Shown: piece by piece, positions 24,621 to 33,343 of the stretch | How positions within the stretch are numbered: position 1 is the first letter of the stretch | Layout: every line of letters begins with the position of its first letter | Assembly (NCBI GenBank): GCA_965207585.1 | Contig: CBDBMT010000003.1 | Coordinates: forward strand, 3,472,001 to 3,536,000 | DNA: 64,000 nucleotides | Direction: 5' to 3' | Source: Bin87 sp965207585 | GTDB lineage: Bacteria > Chloroflexota > Dehalococcoidia > Lucifugimonadales > UBA3495 | The notes under the pieces: model-generated | The model's database searches: none | Told to the model about the DNA's origin: nothing | The model's input: only the letters and a program-made list of their open reading frames with translations | Position numbers and translations under genes: made by a program

Positions 24621-25765
24621 CAGCGACCGCGCCCCAAACCGTAGAGACGGATGGCGCGTTCGGCGGCCCTTTCGAGCAGTTCCGAGCCGCGCCGGAGACT
24701 GGAATCGAGGTCGGCCGGTTCCTCTGCGATGGGCAGGATGGCGTCAATTCCGTGGTCGTACAGCGTTTCGTAGCCGGGGCCCAGGCTACCGGCCATCAGA
24801 ACCGTGGGCACGCCAAACCGCCGAGCGCGGCGGGCGATGCCCACCGGGGCCTTGTCGAACGCCGTGGACCGATCGGCGCGGCCCTCGCCGGTGATGATGA
24901 AGTCTGCGCCCGGGGCATGGCGGTCGAAGTCGAGCACGTCGCAGACCATATCGATCCCAGAGCGCAGTTCGGCGCCGGCGAATGCGATCAGGCCGGCGCC
25001 CAGACCGCCGGCCGCGCCGGAGCCGGGAGTGTGGAGCACGTCGGCACTCAGATCAGACAGCACCACGCGCGCATAATTCGCCAAACAGCCGTCCAACTCG
25101 GCGACCATCTCGGGGGTAGCACCCTTCTGCGGCCCGAAGATCGCGGACGCGCCCGTTTCACCGCACAGGGGATTGGTAACGTCAGTCGCGCCGATGATGG
25201 TGACCTCGGATAAGGCGGGATGCAGGTCGGTAACATCGACCCGTACCAGTTCCCCGAGGGCAGCTCCACCTGGAGGCAAAGGATCTCCGTTCGCATCCAG
25301 AAACCGCGCGCCGAGAGCCGCTGCCATTCCGGTTCCGCCGTCGTTGGTGGCGCTGCCGCCCAGGCCGACGATGACCCGGCGATAACCTTCATCCATGGCC
25401 GCGCGCATCAGTTCCCCGGTGCCGTGAGTGGTGGCGCGTCGCGGGTCGCGGCGGTCATCGGGTATCAGCGCCAATCCGGACGCCAAAGCCATTTCGATGA
25501 CGGCGGTTTCGCCGTCGCCCATGACGCCCCAACGGGCAACCAGAGGATCGCCGAGGGGGCCGGTTACCGTTGCCTCATGATATCTGCCGCCGGTGGTGTC
25601 GATGAGCGCGACCAGGGTCCCGTCGCCGCCGTCGGCCACGGGGATCAGGATGGTTTCGGAGTCGGGTGCGGCTCGGAGGACGCCGCGCTGGATTGCCAGG
25701 GCGGCTTCGCGGGCGCCGATGCTGTGCTTGAACGCCTGGGGAGAGATGACTATTCGTAGTGGCAT
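24620..25765 (-). CDS. Glycerate kinase (GlxK/GarK family)
   Basis: A 381-residue protein starting MPLRIVISPQAFKHSIGA, with IPVADGGDGT, GTGELMRAAMDEGYRRVIVGLGGSATNDGGTGMA in the core (the GLGGSATNDGG loop is diagnostic) and FIITGEGRADRSTAFDKAP near the C-terminus. It phosphorylates D-glycerate, an exit step of glyoxylate or glycolate metabolism. A longer start is possible but the segment before ATG 25765 lacks family similarity. Confidence 0.92.
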   Translation of the reverse strand: MPLRIVISPQAFKHSIGAREAALAIQRGVLRAAPDSETILIPVADGGDGTLVALIDTTGGRYHEATVTGPLGDPLVARWGVMGDGETAVIEMALASGLALIPDDRRDPRRATTHGTGELMRAAMDEGYRRVIVGLGGSATNDGGTGMAAALGARFLDANGDPLPPGGAALGELVRVDVTDLHPALSEVTIIGATDVTNPLCGETGASAIFGPQKGATPEMVAELDGCLANYARVVLSDLSADVLHTPGSGAAGGLGAGLIAFAGAELRSGIDMVCDVLDFDRHAPGADFIITGEGRADRSTAFDKAPVGIARRARRFGVPTVLMAGSLGPGYETLYDHGIDAILPIAEEPADLDSSLRRGSELLERAAERAIRLYGLGRGR

Positions 25766-25821
25766 TCCTGAATTATAACTTGGCTGCGATCTATGCCGTG
25801 TCGTCAAGCAGCAACGTATCC

Positions 25822-25944
25822 GTCGTTCCTGCGCAAGCAGGAACCCATAAAATCCACGCATCGGCAATCCCCAGCATAGCAAGGATTTCTGGATACCGGC
25901 CCCGCATCGGAGTGCGGGGTGACGTTCTTTCGCCGGTATGACGG
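25822..25944. repeat. Complex palindromic repeat region
   Basis: Contains GTTCCTGCGCAAGCAGGAAC, a degenerate CTGGATACCGGCCCCGCA unit with a following GTGCGGGGTGACG, and an end CGCCGGTATGACGG. It is a diverged relative of the paired elements at 18751, 37008, 41904 and 49234. Confidence 0.5.
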
Positions 25945-26040
25945 TTTCGGTGCAGGGCTAATTAGGCACTGGCCGCAGGTTATGTTACCATTCGCGCGCG
26001 GTCGCCGAGCGTGGCCTGAGATTGCCCCGGAGAGCTTTGG

Positions 26041-27372
26041 ATGCCGACAAAAGAAGAACTGAAGGACCGAGCATTCGCGGAGATCGATTCCCGCGCCGAG
26101 GAATTGATCAGCCTGTCCCAGCAGATCCTGGCCAACCCTGAGCCGGGGTTCCGGGAATTCAAAACGGCGGCGCTGGTTGGCGAGCAGTTTGCGGCCATGG
26201 GGGTGCCATTCCGCTCGGGTTTGGGCATGACGGGCCTGCGCGGGGAGATCATCGGCGGCAGCGAAGGGCCGAGCATGGCGATCATGGGCGAGTTGGACAG
26301 TCTGATCGTCAATGAGCACCCGCATGCCGACGCGGACACGGGCGCGGCTCACGCTTGCGGGCATCACTGCCAGATCGCCATGATGCTGGGGGTCACCAGG
26401 GCGCTGATGCGCGACGACGTGCTGCCCCACCTGGGCGGGCGCATATTGCCCATGGCAGTGCCGGCCGAGGAATACATCGAGATCGAATACCGGGACCAGT
26501 TGCGTCGAGATGGCAAGATCGAATTTCTGGGCGGCAAGCCGGAGTTCATCAAGTTGGGCGAGTTCGACGACGTGCACCTGGCGATGATGATGCACACCAC
26601 CAGCGCGCCCAGCGAGAAGCAGCTCTGTCTCACCGGCACCAACAACGGCACCGTGGCCAAGCGGATCCAGTTCGTGGGCAAGGGAGCCCACGCCGGCGGC
26701 TCGCCGCACCTGGGCATCAACGCGCTGAACGCCGCCAATTTGGGCATGACGGCGATCCACTTCAACCGCGAGACCTTCGTGGACACCGACACCATCCGGG
26801 TGCATCCGATTATCACCAAGGGGGGCGAAGCGGTGAGCGCGGTGCCGGCAGAGGTACGGATGGAAACCTTCGTCCGGGGCAAGACCCTGGACGCCATCAT
26901 GGACGCTAATCGCAAGGTTGACCGCGCATTGCGGGCGGGGGCGATGGCGATGGGCGCGACGGTGAACATCCAGACCATCCCCGGTTACCTGCCGATGCTC
27001 CAGAATGACCGGATGCAGGCCATATTCCGCGCCAACGCGGAAAGATTGGTGGGCGCGGAGAACATCGGACGCACGGAGCACCGGACCGGCAGCACCGATA
27101 TGGGCGACGTGAGCGCCATCATGCCCGTGCTGCACCCCTACGTGGGTGGCGCCACCGGCATCGGCCACGGCGCGGATTATGTAATCCAGGATTACCGGAT
27201 GGCCGTGGTGACCGGAGCCAAGGCCATGGCGTCGACCGTGATCGACCTGATGGCCGACGGAGCGAAAGAGGCCAACCAAGTGGTGGCAAACCACCGACCC
27301 GACATGACGTCACGGGAGTATCTGAAATTCATGCGGAGCCTGGCGGCCGAAGAGACCTTCACGGACGGATAA
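26041..27372 (+). CDS. M20D-family amidohydrolase/peptidase (first of tandem pair)
   Basis: A 443-residue metallohydrolase. Metal ligands are visible in HACGHHCQIAMMLG and AVPAEEYIEI, with a dimerisation domain containing GKGAHAGGSPHLGINALNA and a C-terminal GSTDMGDVSAIMPVLHPY. It resembles aminobenzoyl-glutamate or N-acyl amino acid hydrolases. The insertion KIEFLGGKPEFIKLGEFDD is shared with the next gene. The two were produced by duplication; the substrate is unknown. Confidence 0.88.
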   Translation: MPTKEELKDRAFAEIDSRAEELISLSQQILANPEPGFREFKTAALVGEQFAAMGVPFRSGLGMTGLRGEIIGGSEGPSMAIMGELDSLIVNEHPHADADTGAAHACGHHCQIAMMLGVTRALMRDDVLPHLGGRILPMAVPAEEYIEIEYRDQLRRDGKIEFLGGKPEFIKLGEFDDVHLAMMMHTTSAPSEKQLCLTGTNNGTVAKRIQFVGKGAHAGGSPHLGINALNAANLGMTAIHFNRETFVDTDTIRVHPIITKGGEAVSAVPAEVRMETFVRGKTLDAIMDANRKVDRALRAGAMAMGATVNIQTIPGYLPMLQNDRMQAIFRANAERLVGAENIGRTEHRTGSTDMGDVSAIMPVLHPYVGGATGIGHGADYVIQDYRMAVVTGAKAMASTVIDLMADGAKEANQVVANHRPDMTSREYLKFMRSLAAEETFTDG

Positions 27373-27380
27373 TAACTTAC

Positions 27381-27405
27381 ATCGATGGACAGGATGGACA
27401 GGATT
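27381..27405. repeat. GGATGGACAGGATGG-type interspersed repeat
   Basis: ATGGACAGGATGGACAGGAT lies between the tandem M20D genes. Related sequences occur at 50829 and 58101. Confidence 0.55.
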
Positions 27406-27424
27406 TCGGGTTGGATTGGGACTT

Positions 27425-28774
27425 ATGGCGACTCGCGAAGAACTGAAGCAGGCGGCATGCGCCGCGATTGACCGGCACAGCGACGACCTGATCGCGGTGT
27501 CCAAAAACATCCTGGAACACCCGGAGCCGGGGTACAGCGAATATCGGACGGCCCGAGTAGTCGCGGAGCAGTTTGCCAAGCTCGGCATCCCGTTTCGCGC
27601 CAACCTGGCGTTGACCGGACTCAAGGGGAACGTGAAAGGCGGCGCCGGGGCCGGCCCGCGCGTCGCGATCATCGGGGAACTGGACAGCCTGATCGTGGAC
27701 GGGCATCCGCACGCTGCTGAAGGCACCAGGGCCGCCCACGCCTGCGGACACCACTGCCAGATTGGGATGATGCTGGGCGCAGTGATGGGGCTCTCCGCGC
27801 CTGAGGTGCTGCCTGAACTCAACGGCGAGATAGTGCCGTTCGCCGTGCCGGCCGAGGAGTTCATCGAGGTGGCGCGGCGGCTGGACCTGCGCGAGCAGGG
27901 CAAGATCGAGTTCATGGGCGGGAAGCAGGAGCTGATCCGGCTGGGCGAATTCGACGACGTTGACATCGCGATGATGTGCCATACGGCCAGCGACATGGGA
28001 TCGCACTCGTTCGCCATGGGCGGGACGAGCAACGGGCACGTGGTCAAGTACGTGCGGTTCACGGGTCGAGCGGCCCACGCCGGGTCGTCGCCGCACCTGG
28101 GCATCAACGCGCTGAACGCGGCCAACTTCGCGCTGCAAGCCATCAACGCCAACCGGGAGCTCTACCGAGAACCGGATACGGTGCGGATCCACGGCATCAT
28201 GACGCATGGCGGGCAGGCGGTGAACTCGGTGCCGTCGGACGTGCGGCTGGAATGGCGGGTGCGGTCAGGGACTCCCGAGGCGGTGGTGCGCTACTCGGAC
28301 ATCGTGGACCGGTGTTTCCGCTCTGGGGCGCTGGCAGTCGGGGCGTCGGTGTCGATCACCAACATACCGGGCTACCTGCCGATGCGGCACGACCAGCACT
28401 TGCTGGACACGTTCCGGGTGAACGCGAACGACCTGCTCCAAGAGAACCGCGTTCTGATGATGCCGCCGTCGCGCAATCGGGGCGGTTCCACCGACATGGG
28501 TGACCTGAGCCACATTCTCCCGGCGATCCACCCTTATACAGCCGGGGCGGAGGGTCCGGGTCACAGCTCGGAGTACGTGATCACGGATTACCAGCAGGCG
28601 GTGGTGAACCCGGCGAAGATCATGGCGATGTCGGTGATTGACCTGCTGGCGGACAACGCCGAAGAGGCGAAGCGGGTCACAACATCCTTCCGTCCGGCGA
28701 TGTCCAAGGCGTCGTACCTCAACTTCCAACGTCAGCGCGCGGAAGTGATCGAGTTCGACGGCGCGGCCGTCTAG
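27425..28774 (+). CDS. M20D-family amidohydrolase/peptidase (second of tandem pair)
   Basis: The 449-residue paralogue of the previous gene keeps the metal site (HACGHHCQIGMMLG, AVPAEEFIEV), the shared insertion and the C-terminal GGSTDMGDLSHILPAIHPY. I start at ATG 27425 rather than the TTG nine bases earlier because it aligns with the paralogue start. Divergence between the copies is spread over the whole length, so the duplication is not recent. Confidence 0.88.
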   Translation: MATREELKQAACAAIDRHSDDLIAVSKNILEHPEPGYSEYRTARVVAEQFAKLGIPFRANLALTGLKGNVKGGAGAGPRVAIIGELDSLIVDGHPHAAEGTRAAHACGHHCQIGMMLGAVMGLSAPEVLPELNGEIVPFAVPAEEFIEVARRLDLREQGKIEFMGGKQELIRLGEFDDVDIAMMCHTASDMGSHSFAMGGTSNGHVVKYVRFTGRAAHAGSSPHLGINALNAANFALQAINANRELYREPDTVRIHGIMTHGGQAVNSVPSDVRLEWRVRSGTPEAVVRYSDIVDRCFRSGALAVGASVSITNIPGYLPMRHDQHLLDTFRVNANDLLQENRVLMMPPSRNRGGSTDMGDLSHILPAIHPYTAGAEGPGHSSEYVITDYQQAVVNPAKIMAMSVIDLLADNAEEAKRVTTSFRPAMSKASYLNFQRQRAEVIEFDGAAV

Positions 28775-28786
28775 TCCAGCGCGCGG

Positions 28787-29404
28787 TCACAGACCGGCTG
28801 CTCGGGCCGCCACCATAAAGCCGCCGGCGACCAGCGGCACGGTCAGGTTATCGTCCAACGGCAGTGGCGTAAACTCCACCGCGGCCGCCACGATGGCGGT
28901 AACCGCTACGGCCCAGGACCAAGCTCCGAATCCCGCAGCCACCAGGATTGCCCAAACGGCCAGGGATGCGGCGATGAAAGCGAGGCTGCCCAGGGGCGAC
29001 TTGCCCCAAAATCTCGGACCGGGACAACGCGGCCCGATCAGTGCGGCCACCGGATCCCCGACGGCCACGAACATCAGCACCGGCAGCGCGACCTCCATGC
29101 CGAAGAAGTAGAACGCGAAGAATATCGCGATCAACAACCAGGTGGCGCCGGTTATGTCCGTGGCCTCGGTTGGTTTCAGGATGGAGCTGAATAACCCCAG
29201 GTAGACGCGGTTGAAGAAACCGGCGCGTTGGCGACCGACGTCCACGGCCAGCGAGAGCAGAGCGCCCCCGCCGACCAGGGTCATATAGGCCGGCTCCGGC
29301 ATGACCAGGGCCAAAAGGGTGGTGCAACTGGCGGCTACCAGGTGAAAAACGCGTCGGCCAACGGGTATGGTGTCGGAGCCGGCGGATCGGTTCATGGAAA
29401 CCAT
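28787..29404 (-). CDS. Dolichol/phytol kinase-like CTP-dependent membrane protein
   Basis: The 205-residue protein has about six membrane segments, beginning GRRVFHLVAASCTTLLALV. The motif VAVGDPVAALIGPR and the C-terminal VEFTPLPLDDNLTVPLVAG are signatures of the SEC59/DGK1/VTE5 group, which transfer phosphate from CTP to isoprenoid alcohols or diacylglycerol. It converges with the M20D gene. Confidence 0.85.
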   Translation of the reverse strand: MVSMNRSAGSDTIPVGRRVFHLVAASCTTLLALVMPEPAYMTLVGGGALLSLAVDVGRQRAGFFNRVYLGLFSSILKPTEATDITGATWLLIAIFFAFYFFGMEVALPVLMFVAVGDPVAALIGPRCPGPRFWGKSPLGSLAFIAASLAVWAILVAAGFGAWSWAVAVTAIVAAAVEFTPLPLDDNLTVPLVAGGFMVAARAAGL

Positions 29405-29494
29405 ACTGACGAGGCCGGTGGCGCCGCGGTTGGCGCCGACCGGCTCATCCCAAAATACGCTTAGCGCCCCGTTGACGATAAGCGCCAGCGACGA

Positions 29495-30154
29495 TTAGAA
29501 GTCGATGATGACGGTATCGCCGGCGCCCCAACGGAAGGAACGGAACTCGGTGTCCTTGGGGACTTCAAACACCAGCCAACCGTCCAGGCCGGTTCCCCGG
29601 GGCAATTGCTGCGCCCGGTGGACCAGATTGACCTGGCCGTCGGGCTGCTGTTCCTCGTAGAGGGCGTTCCAGAGGAACCTGACGCACTCCGTCGGGGTTT
29701 CGGGATTCACCGGGACGTTGCAACGGTCGGACGGCTTCTCGGGGACTTCCGCTTCCTGAGCCAGCGCGCCGACGTCAATCGGAGCGTACTTGCCCTGAAA
29801 GAAGTCACGAAGCTGCGCCGAATCGCGATCGACGTTGACAATGGCGCTGGTGGCCGTGTGGTTTTCGACCCTGACCCGGAGGAGGACGAGTTCGTTTTCG
29901 TCGGACTGTGGAGAAAGCTTGTATAGGGGCTCGCCGACCGCCCCCTGGGCGGGATAGCGGGTCGAGGTAGTCCAGCGCAGTTCATCGGTGCGCTGCAAGT
30001 CGGCGACGCTGACGTGGAGGATCCGGCCCTTGTAATACCTGCCGATGTTGGGCGACTGTGACGAGCAGGCCAAGCTGGCCGCCAGGACCAGCAAAGCCAA
30101 CAGGAAAACCGGCGCAATCCGCCGGGCTAGAACGAGACTGTGGAGCCTAATCAT
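29495..30154 (-). CDS. Putative lipoprotein
   Basis: A 219-residue protein with a basic N-terminus, a hydrophobic segment and the lipobox LAASLAC, so it should be lipidated at Cys30. The mature part is a single domain of beta character (ENHTATSAIVNVDRDSAQL, LVFEVPKDTEFRSFRWG), similar in layout to DUF4352-type immunoglobulin-like proteins, though I cannot assign it. It overlaps the cysteine desulfurase gene by 8 nt. Confidence 0.75.
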   Translation of the reverse strand: MIRLHSLVLARRIAPVFLLALLVLAASLACSSQSPNIGRYYKGRILHVSVADLQRTDELRWTTSTRYPAQGAVGEPLYKLSPQSDENELVLLRVRVENHTATSAIVNVDRDSAQLRDFFQGKYAPIDVGALAQEAEVPEKPSDRCNVPVNPETPTECVRFLWNALYEEQQPDGQVNLVHRAQQLPRGTGLDGWLVFEVPKDTEFRSFRWGAGDTVIIDF

Positions 30155-31343
30155 CGCCGGCTCCGGTCAAGGTAGGCAGTTGGCGCAGGCCGCCGATGAG
30201 GTCAGTGAGCACAGACAACAGGCGGTCCACCTCGGCGTCGGTGTTGTGCTTGCCGAGGGTAATGCGGAGGGACCCCCGAGCGGTATCCGCGGTCTGGCCC
30301 AGTGCCAGGAGCACGTGGGAGGGCTCCAGCGAGCCGCTGCTGCAGGCGCTGCCGCTGCTGGCGGCGATGCCCTGGAGATCCAGGCCGAGCAGGATGGACT
30401 CGCCCTCCACGCCATCAAAGGAAAAGTTGACGTTGTTGGGCAGCCGGTCGGCGGGATGGCCGTTGAGTATCGCATCGGGGATGCGATGCTGAACTTCGGC
30501 GATGATGCGGTCGCGCAAGGCGGCGCAGTGGGCGCCGATTTCTTCTCGCTGGTTGTCGGCCAGTTCCAGGGCCACTGCAAGACCGATGATGCCGGCCACG
30601 TTTTCAGTGCCGGAACGGCGTTCGCGCTCCTGGCCGCCGCCGGTGATCAGAGGGAGATAGGGAACACCCCGGCGCAGGAAGAGCACGCCGACGCCCTTGG
30701 GGCCGTAGAACTTGTGGCCGGACAGGCTCATCATGTCCACACCGAGGCGGCGCACGTCCAGGTCCAGGAAGCCGGCAGCCTGCACGGCATCCGTGTGCAT
30801 GACGATGGTGCGGCTGAAAGCCCGGGCACGGTCCTTGACCGCTGCGGAAATCTCCGGGATGGGATTGATGGTGCCGATCTCGTTATTGGCATACATTATG
30901 GAAACGAGAGCGGTGTCCGGGGTGATGGCGTTAGCGACCTGCTGAGGATCCACGCGGCCATAGTCGTCGACGGGAAGGTAGGTTACCTCCCAGCCCCGGT
31001 TTTCCAGCATCTGGCAGGCGTGGAGAACCGCGTGGTGCTCGGCGGCGGCGGTGATCACGTGGCGTCCGGTTTCCTCCAGCGCGTAGGCGGCGCCGCGGAT
31101 GGCGGCGTTGTCGGATTCGGTGCCGCCGCTGGTGAACACGACCTCCCGGTTACGGCAATTCAGCACGCGGGCGACACGTTCGCGGGCAGCGTCCAGGGCG
31201 TAGCGCGCCTCCTGTCCGACGGTGTGAACACTGGAGGCGTTGCCGTAGAGTTGCGTGAAATAGGGCAGCATCGCCTCCAGGACGCGCTCGTCCATGGGCG
31301 TGGTGCCGGCGTGGTCGAAGTAAATGTGGTTTTGGGTCGTCAT
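30147..31343 (-). CDS. Cysteine desulfurase, NifS/IscS family
   Basis: A 398-residue PLP enzyme. Seen are YFDHAGTTPMDERVLEAM, the PLP-lysine in LSGHKFYGPKGVGVL, and the catalytic Cys loop SSGSACSSGSLEPSHVLLA, which removes sulfur from cysteine as a persulfide for Fe-S cluster, tRNA thiolation or selenium delivery. No iscU or mnmA lies next to it. A role in supplying selenide to selenophosphate synthetase is conceivable given tRNA-Sec but is not shown. Confidence 0.92.
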   Translation of the reverse strand: MTTQNHIYFDHAGTTPMDERVLEAMLPYFTQLYGNASSVHTVGQEARYALDAARERVARVLNCRNREVVFTSGGTESDNAAIRGAAYALEETGRHVITAAAEHHAVLHACQMLENRGWEVTYLPVDDYGRVDPQQVANAITPDTALVSIMYANNEIGTINPIPEISAAVKDRARAFSRTIVMHTDAVQAAGFLDLDVRRLGVDMMSLSGHKFYGPKGVGVLFLRRGVPYLPLITGGGQERERRSGTENVAGIIGLAVALELADNQREEIGAHCAALRDRIIAEVQHRIPDAILNGHPADRLPNNVNFSFDGVEGESILLGLDLQGIAASSGSACSSGSLEPSHVLLALGQTADTARGSLRITLGKHNTDAEVDRLLSVLTDLIGGLRQLPTLTGAGDD

Positions 31344-31429
31344 GGATCAGAGAAACCTGCCCGATAATTTTAGCACGACGGCCGGCCTGGTCAGGTGAGC
31401 TATCGTGGCGGCAAATCGGCTCTCCGTGG

Positions 31430-33292
31430 TCATGGCATCCACTTTTGCCATAGCAGCGCGGCGAAGGCGGCGGTTACGAGCAGACCGATCACGACGGAAG
31501 TAGTCTGCTCGAAACGGCGGTTCACGGCGTCGCGGAAGGCCACGCCGTAGCCTTCGTAGAGGACCACGCCGGTACCGGCGTGGTCGGTTGCAGCATGGTA
31601 TTGATATACCCGTTTTTCGAGAATCTCGCCGGCCCGGTCGCGGTGCAAATCCCAAACGTTGACAATCAGGAAGAAGATCACCGCGGAGAACAATACCACG
31701 AGCATTTCGACCAGGAAGGCAATCCATCCGGTCACGCCGGGACGGGAAGCCAGCCCGATGAACACCGTGATTCCGCCGAAGATGATCAAGGCGAACAGCT
31801 CCCCGAACTCGATGCCCTGCTGTCGAGAGTGAGCGATTACGTTGAGCTGCGTTTCCGCTTCGGCAAGATCCAACCGGTCTTCGGGAGAAGGATTGGCCGC
31901 CACAGCGTCGGCCAGGCAGCCTCTGATCTTCCGGTAAGCGTCTTGCAATTCTTCCGGAGTGACAGCGTAGTCGATGGCGAGGATATGATCGCGCACGGAT
32001 TGGTCAATCACGTTCCGGCGCGCCAGCAGGTCAAGATTCTGGAACAGGGAATACAGGCGGTTGTCTTCATCCTGGGTCTGGGTGGATAGCCGGGCCACCC
32101 GGAAGGAACGGAGCAGGGTGAAGACCGTGGCCGACAATCCCAGTGCTCCAAAATAGGTTTCTCCGGGCCATTGCCATTCGCCGAAGGGCAGGTACTGCAA
32201 CACATCATCCCGCAGATAGACGAACGCGCCGCAGGCCCACAGCCCCAGCAGCAGCGCCTTGAAGCCGAAGCGGATTTCGGCCTCGGAGTTGATGAGCAAG
32301 TTGACGGTGATGATCCCCACCACGCCGATAACCAGATAATCGGGACGTTCCGGCGCGACCTGGAAAAAAAGGAAAAGCCAGACCAGGCTGAACACCGGGG
32401 TGGTATTGGCGAGCGCGTTAATGCCCAGGTTGTCGGTAATCAAATTAGCTTTGCGCCAGGCCACGTTGGCGATCCCGTTGATGGCCGCGCCCAGGACGAC
32501 GGCAGTGAGCAATGTCCGCGAATCCATCGCCTCACCGGTGTTCATGCCGGCATAGCCGTTCAGAACGGCAGCCACTGTGTTGGCGATGAAGAAAGCCACG
32601 AGCACGCCGAACATCTCCAGCGAGTGCTCGCCGATGCCTTGCCGGGCTTCAGAGGGAATCGCATGGACAACATCGGTTCCCCACCGGAAACCGAAGGCAG
32701 TGAACGACGTGGCAACGGCTCCAGCTACGGCCAGGATCACGCCGACAACAAGAGCGGACAGACCCCCAGTTTGGATGTCAGCGAACCCGCCGGCCTGTCC
32801 GACCACCACGAAGGCGAAACCGGCCAAACTCAAAACGAGCAGGAACAGCATTTCCGGGGCCGGTTCCCGATATCGGGCGCCGCCCGGGAAGAGCCGTGTC
32901 ATCAGCAGGATGAGCAGTATCGGCCAAGTTTCAAAGAGGATGGCGGCGACCGAGACGTCGATTAGACGGGTGGACCAGGCGAACAGAGCGAAGTTGAAGG
33001 TCGCAACCACCGACAGCGCCAGTTTCACGTCCACGGCCCGCCGTGCAATTACCAGCAGGCTGGCCGGATTGAAGACCAGACGGCGATACAGGATGGCAAT
33101 GAAGACCAGGCACCCCAGCGCAACGCCGGCGTTCATGCCCGCGTTAAACAGAAAAGGCGTCTTAGCACCGCCGCCCCGCTCAATGACCAGAGGCAGAGAA
33201 GAGAACAGGGTCACGGCCAGCAGCATGTAGGCAATGGCCAGGCGGTTCCCTGCCAGGTTGGGTATGCGATTGGGTATTCGTACAATCGCCAT
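31430..33292 (-). CDS. EamA-like multi-pass membrane protein with C-terminal extension (copy 1)
   Basis: The 620-residue protein begins with about ten membrane helices in two DMT-like halves (residues 15-375, for example LFAWSTRLIDVSVAAILFET and GINALANTTPVFSLVWLFLF). It continues with two more helices, a cytoplasmic helical segment (TQDEDNRLYSLFQNLDLLARR, about 395-470) and two or three C-terminal helices with VWDLHRDRAGE between. Transported substrate unknown. The extension is absent from ordinary EamA permeases. The next gene is a paralogue. Confidence 0.75.
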   Translation of the reverse strand: MAIVRIPNRIPNLAGNRLAIAYMLLAVTLFSSLPLVIERGGGAKTPFLFNAGMNAGVALGCLVFIAILYRRLVFNPASLLVIARRAVDVKLALSVVATFNFALFAWSTRLIDVSVAAILFETWPILLILLMTRLFPGGARYREPAPEMLFLLVLSLAGFAFVVVGQAGGFADIQTGGLSALVVGVILAVAGAVATSFTAFGFRWGTDVVHAIPSEARQGIGEHSLEMFGVLVAFFIANTVAAVLNGYAGMNTGEAMDSRTLLTAVVLGAAINGIANVAWRKANLITDNLGINALANTTPVFSLVWLFLFFQVAPERPDYLVIGVVGIITVNLLINSEAEIRFGFKALLLGLWACGAFVYLRDDVLQYLPFGEWQWPGETYFGALGLSATVFTLLRSFRVARLSTQTQDEDNRLYSLFQNLDLLARRNVIDQSVRDHILAIDYAVTPEELQDAYRKIRGCLADAVAANPSPEDRLDLAEAETQLNVIAHSRQQGIEFGELFALIIFGGITVFIGLASRPGVTGWIAFLVEMLVVLFSAVIFFLIVNVWDLHRDRAGEILEKRVYQYHAATDHAGTGVVLYEGYGVAFRDAVNRRFEQTTSVVIGLLVTAAFAALLWQKWMP

Positions 33293-33343
33293 GTGACATT
33301 ATAGCAACGGATCTGGGCTGGTTATTCCGTCCGTCGACGGGCC

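Noticed and set aside
30045..31367. 440-codon open frame antisense to the cysteine desulfurase
   Set aside because: Desulfurase motifs are complete on the other strand; no ribosome site for the antisense frame.
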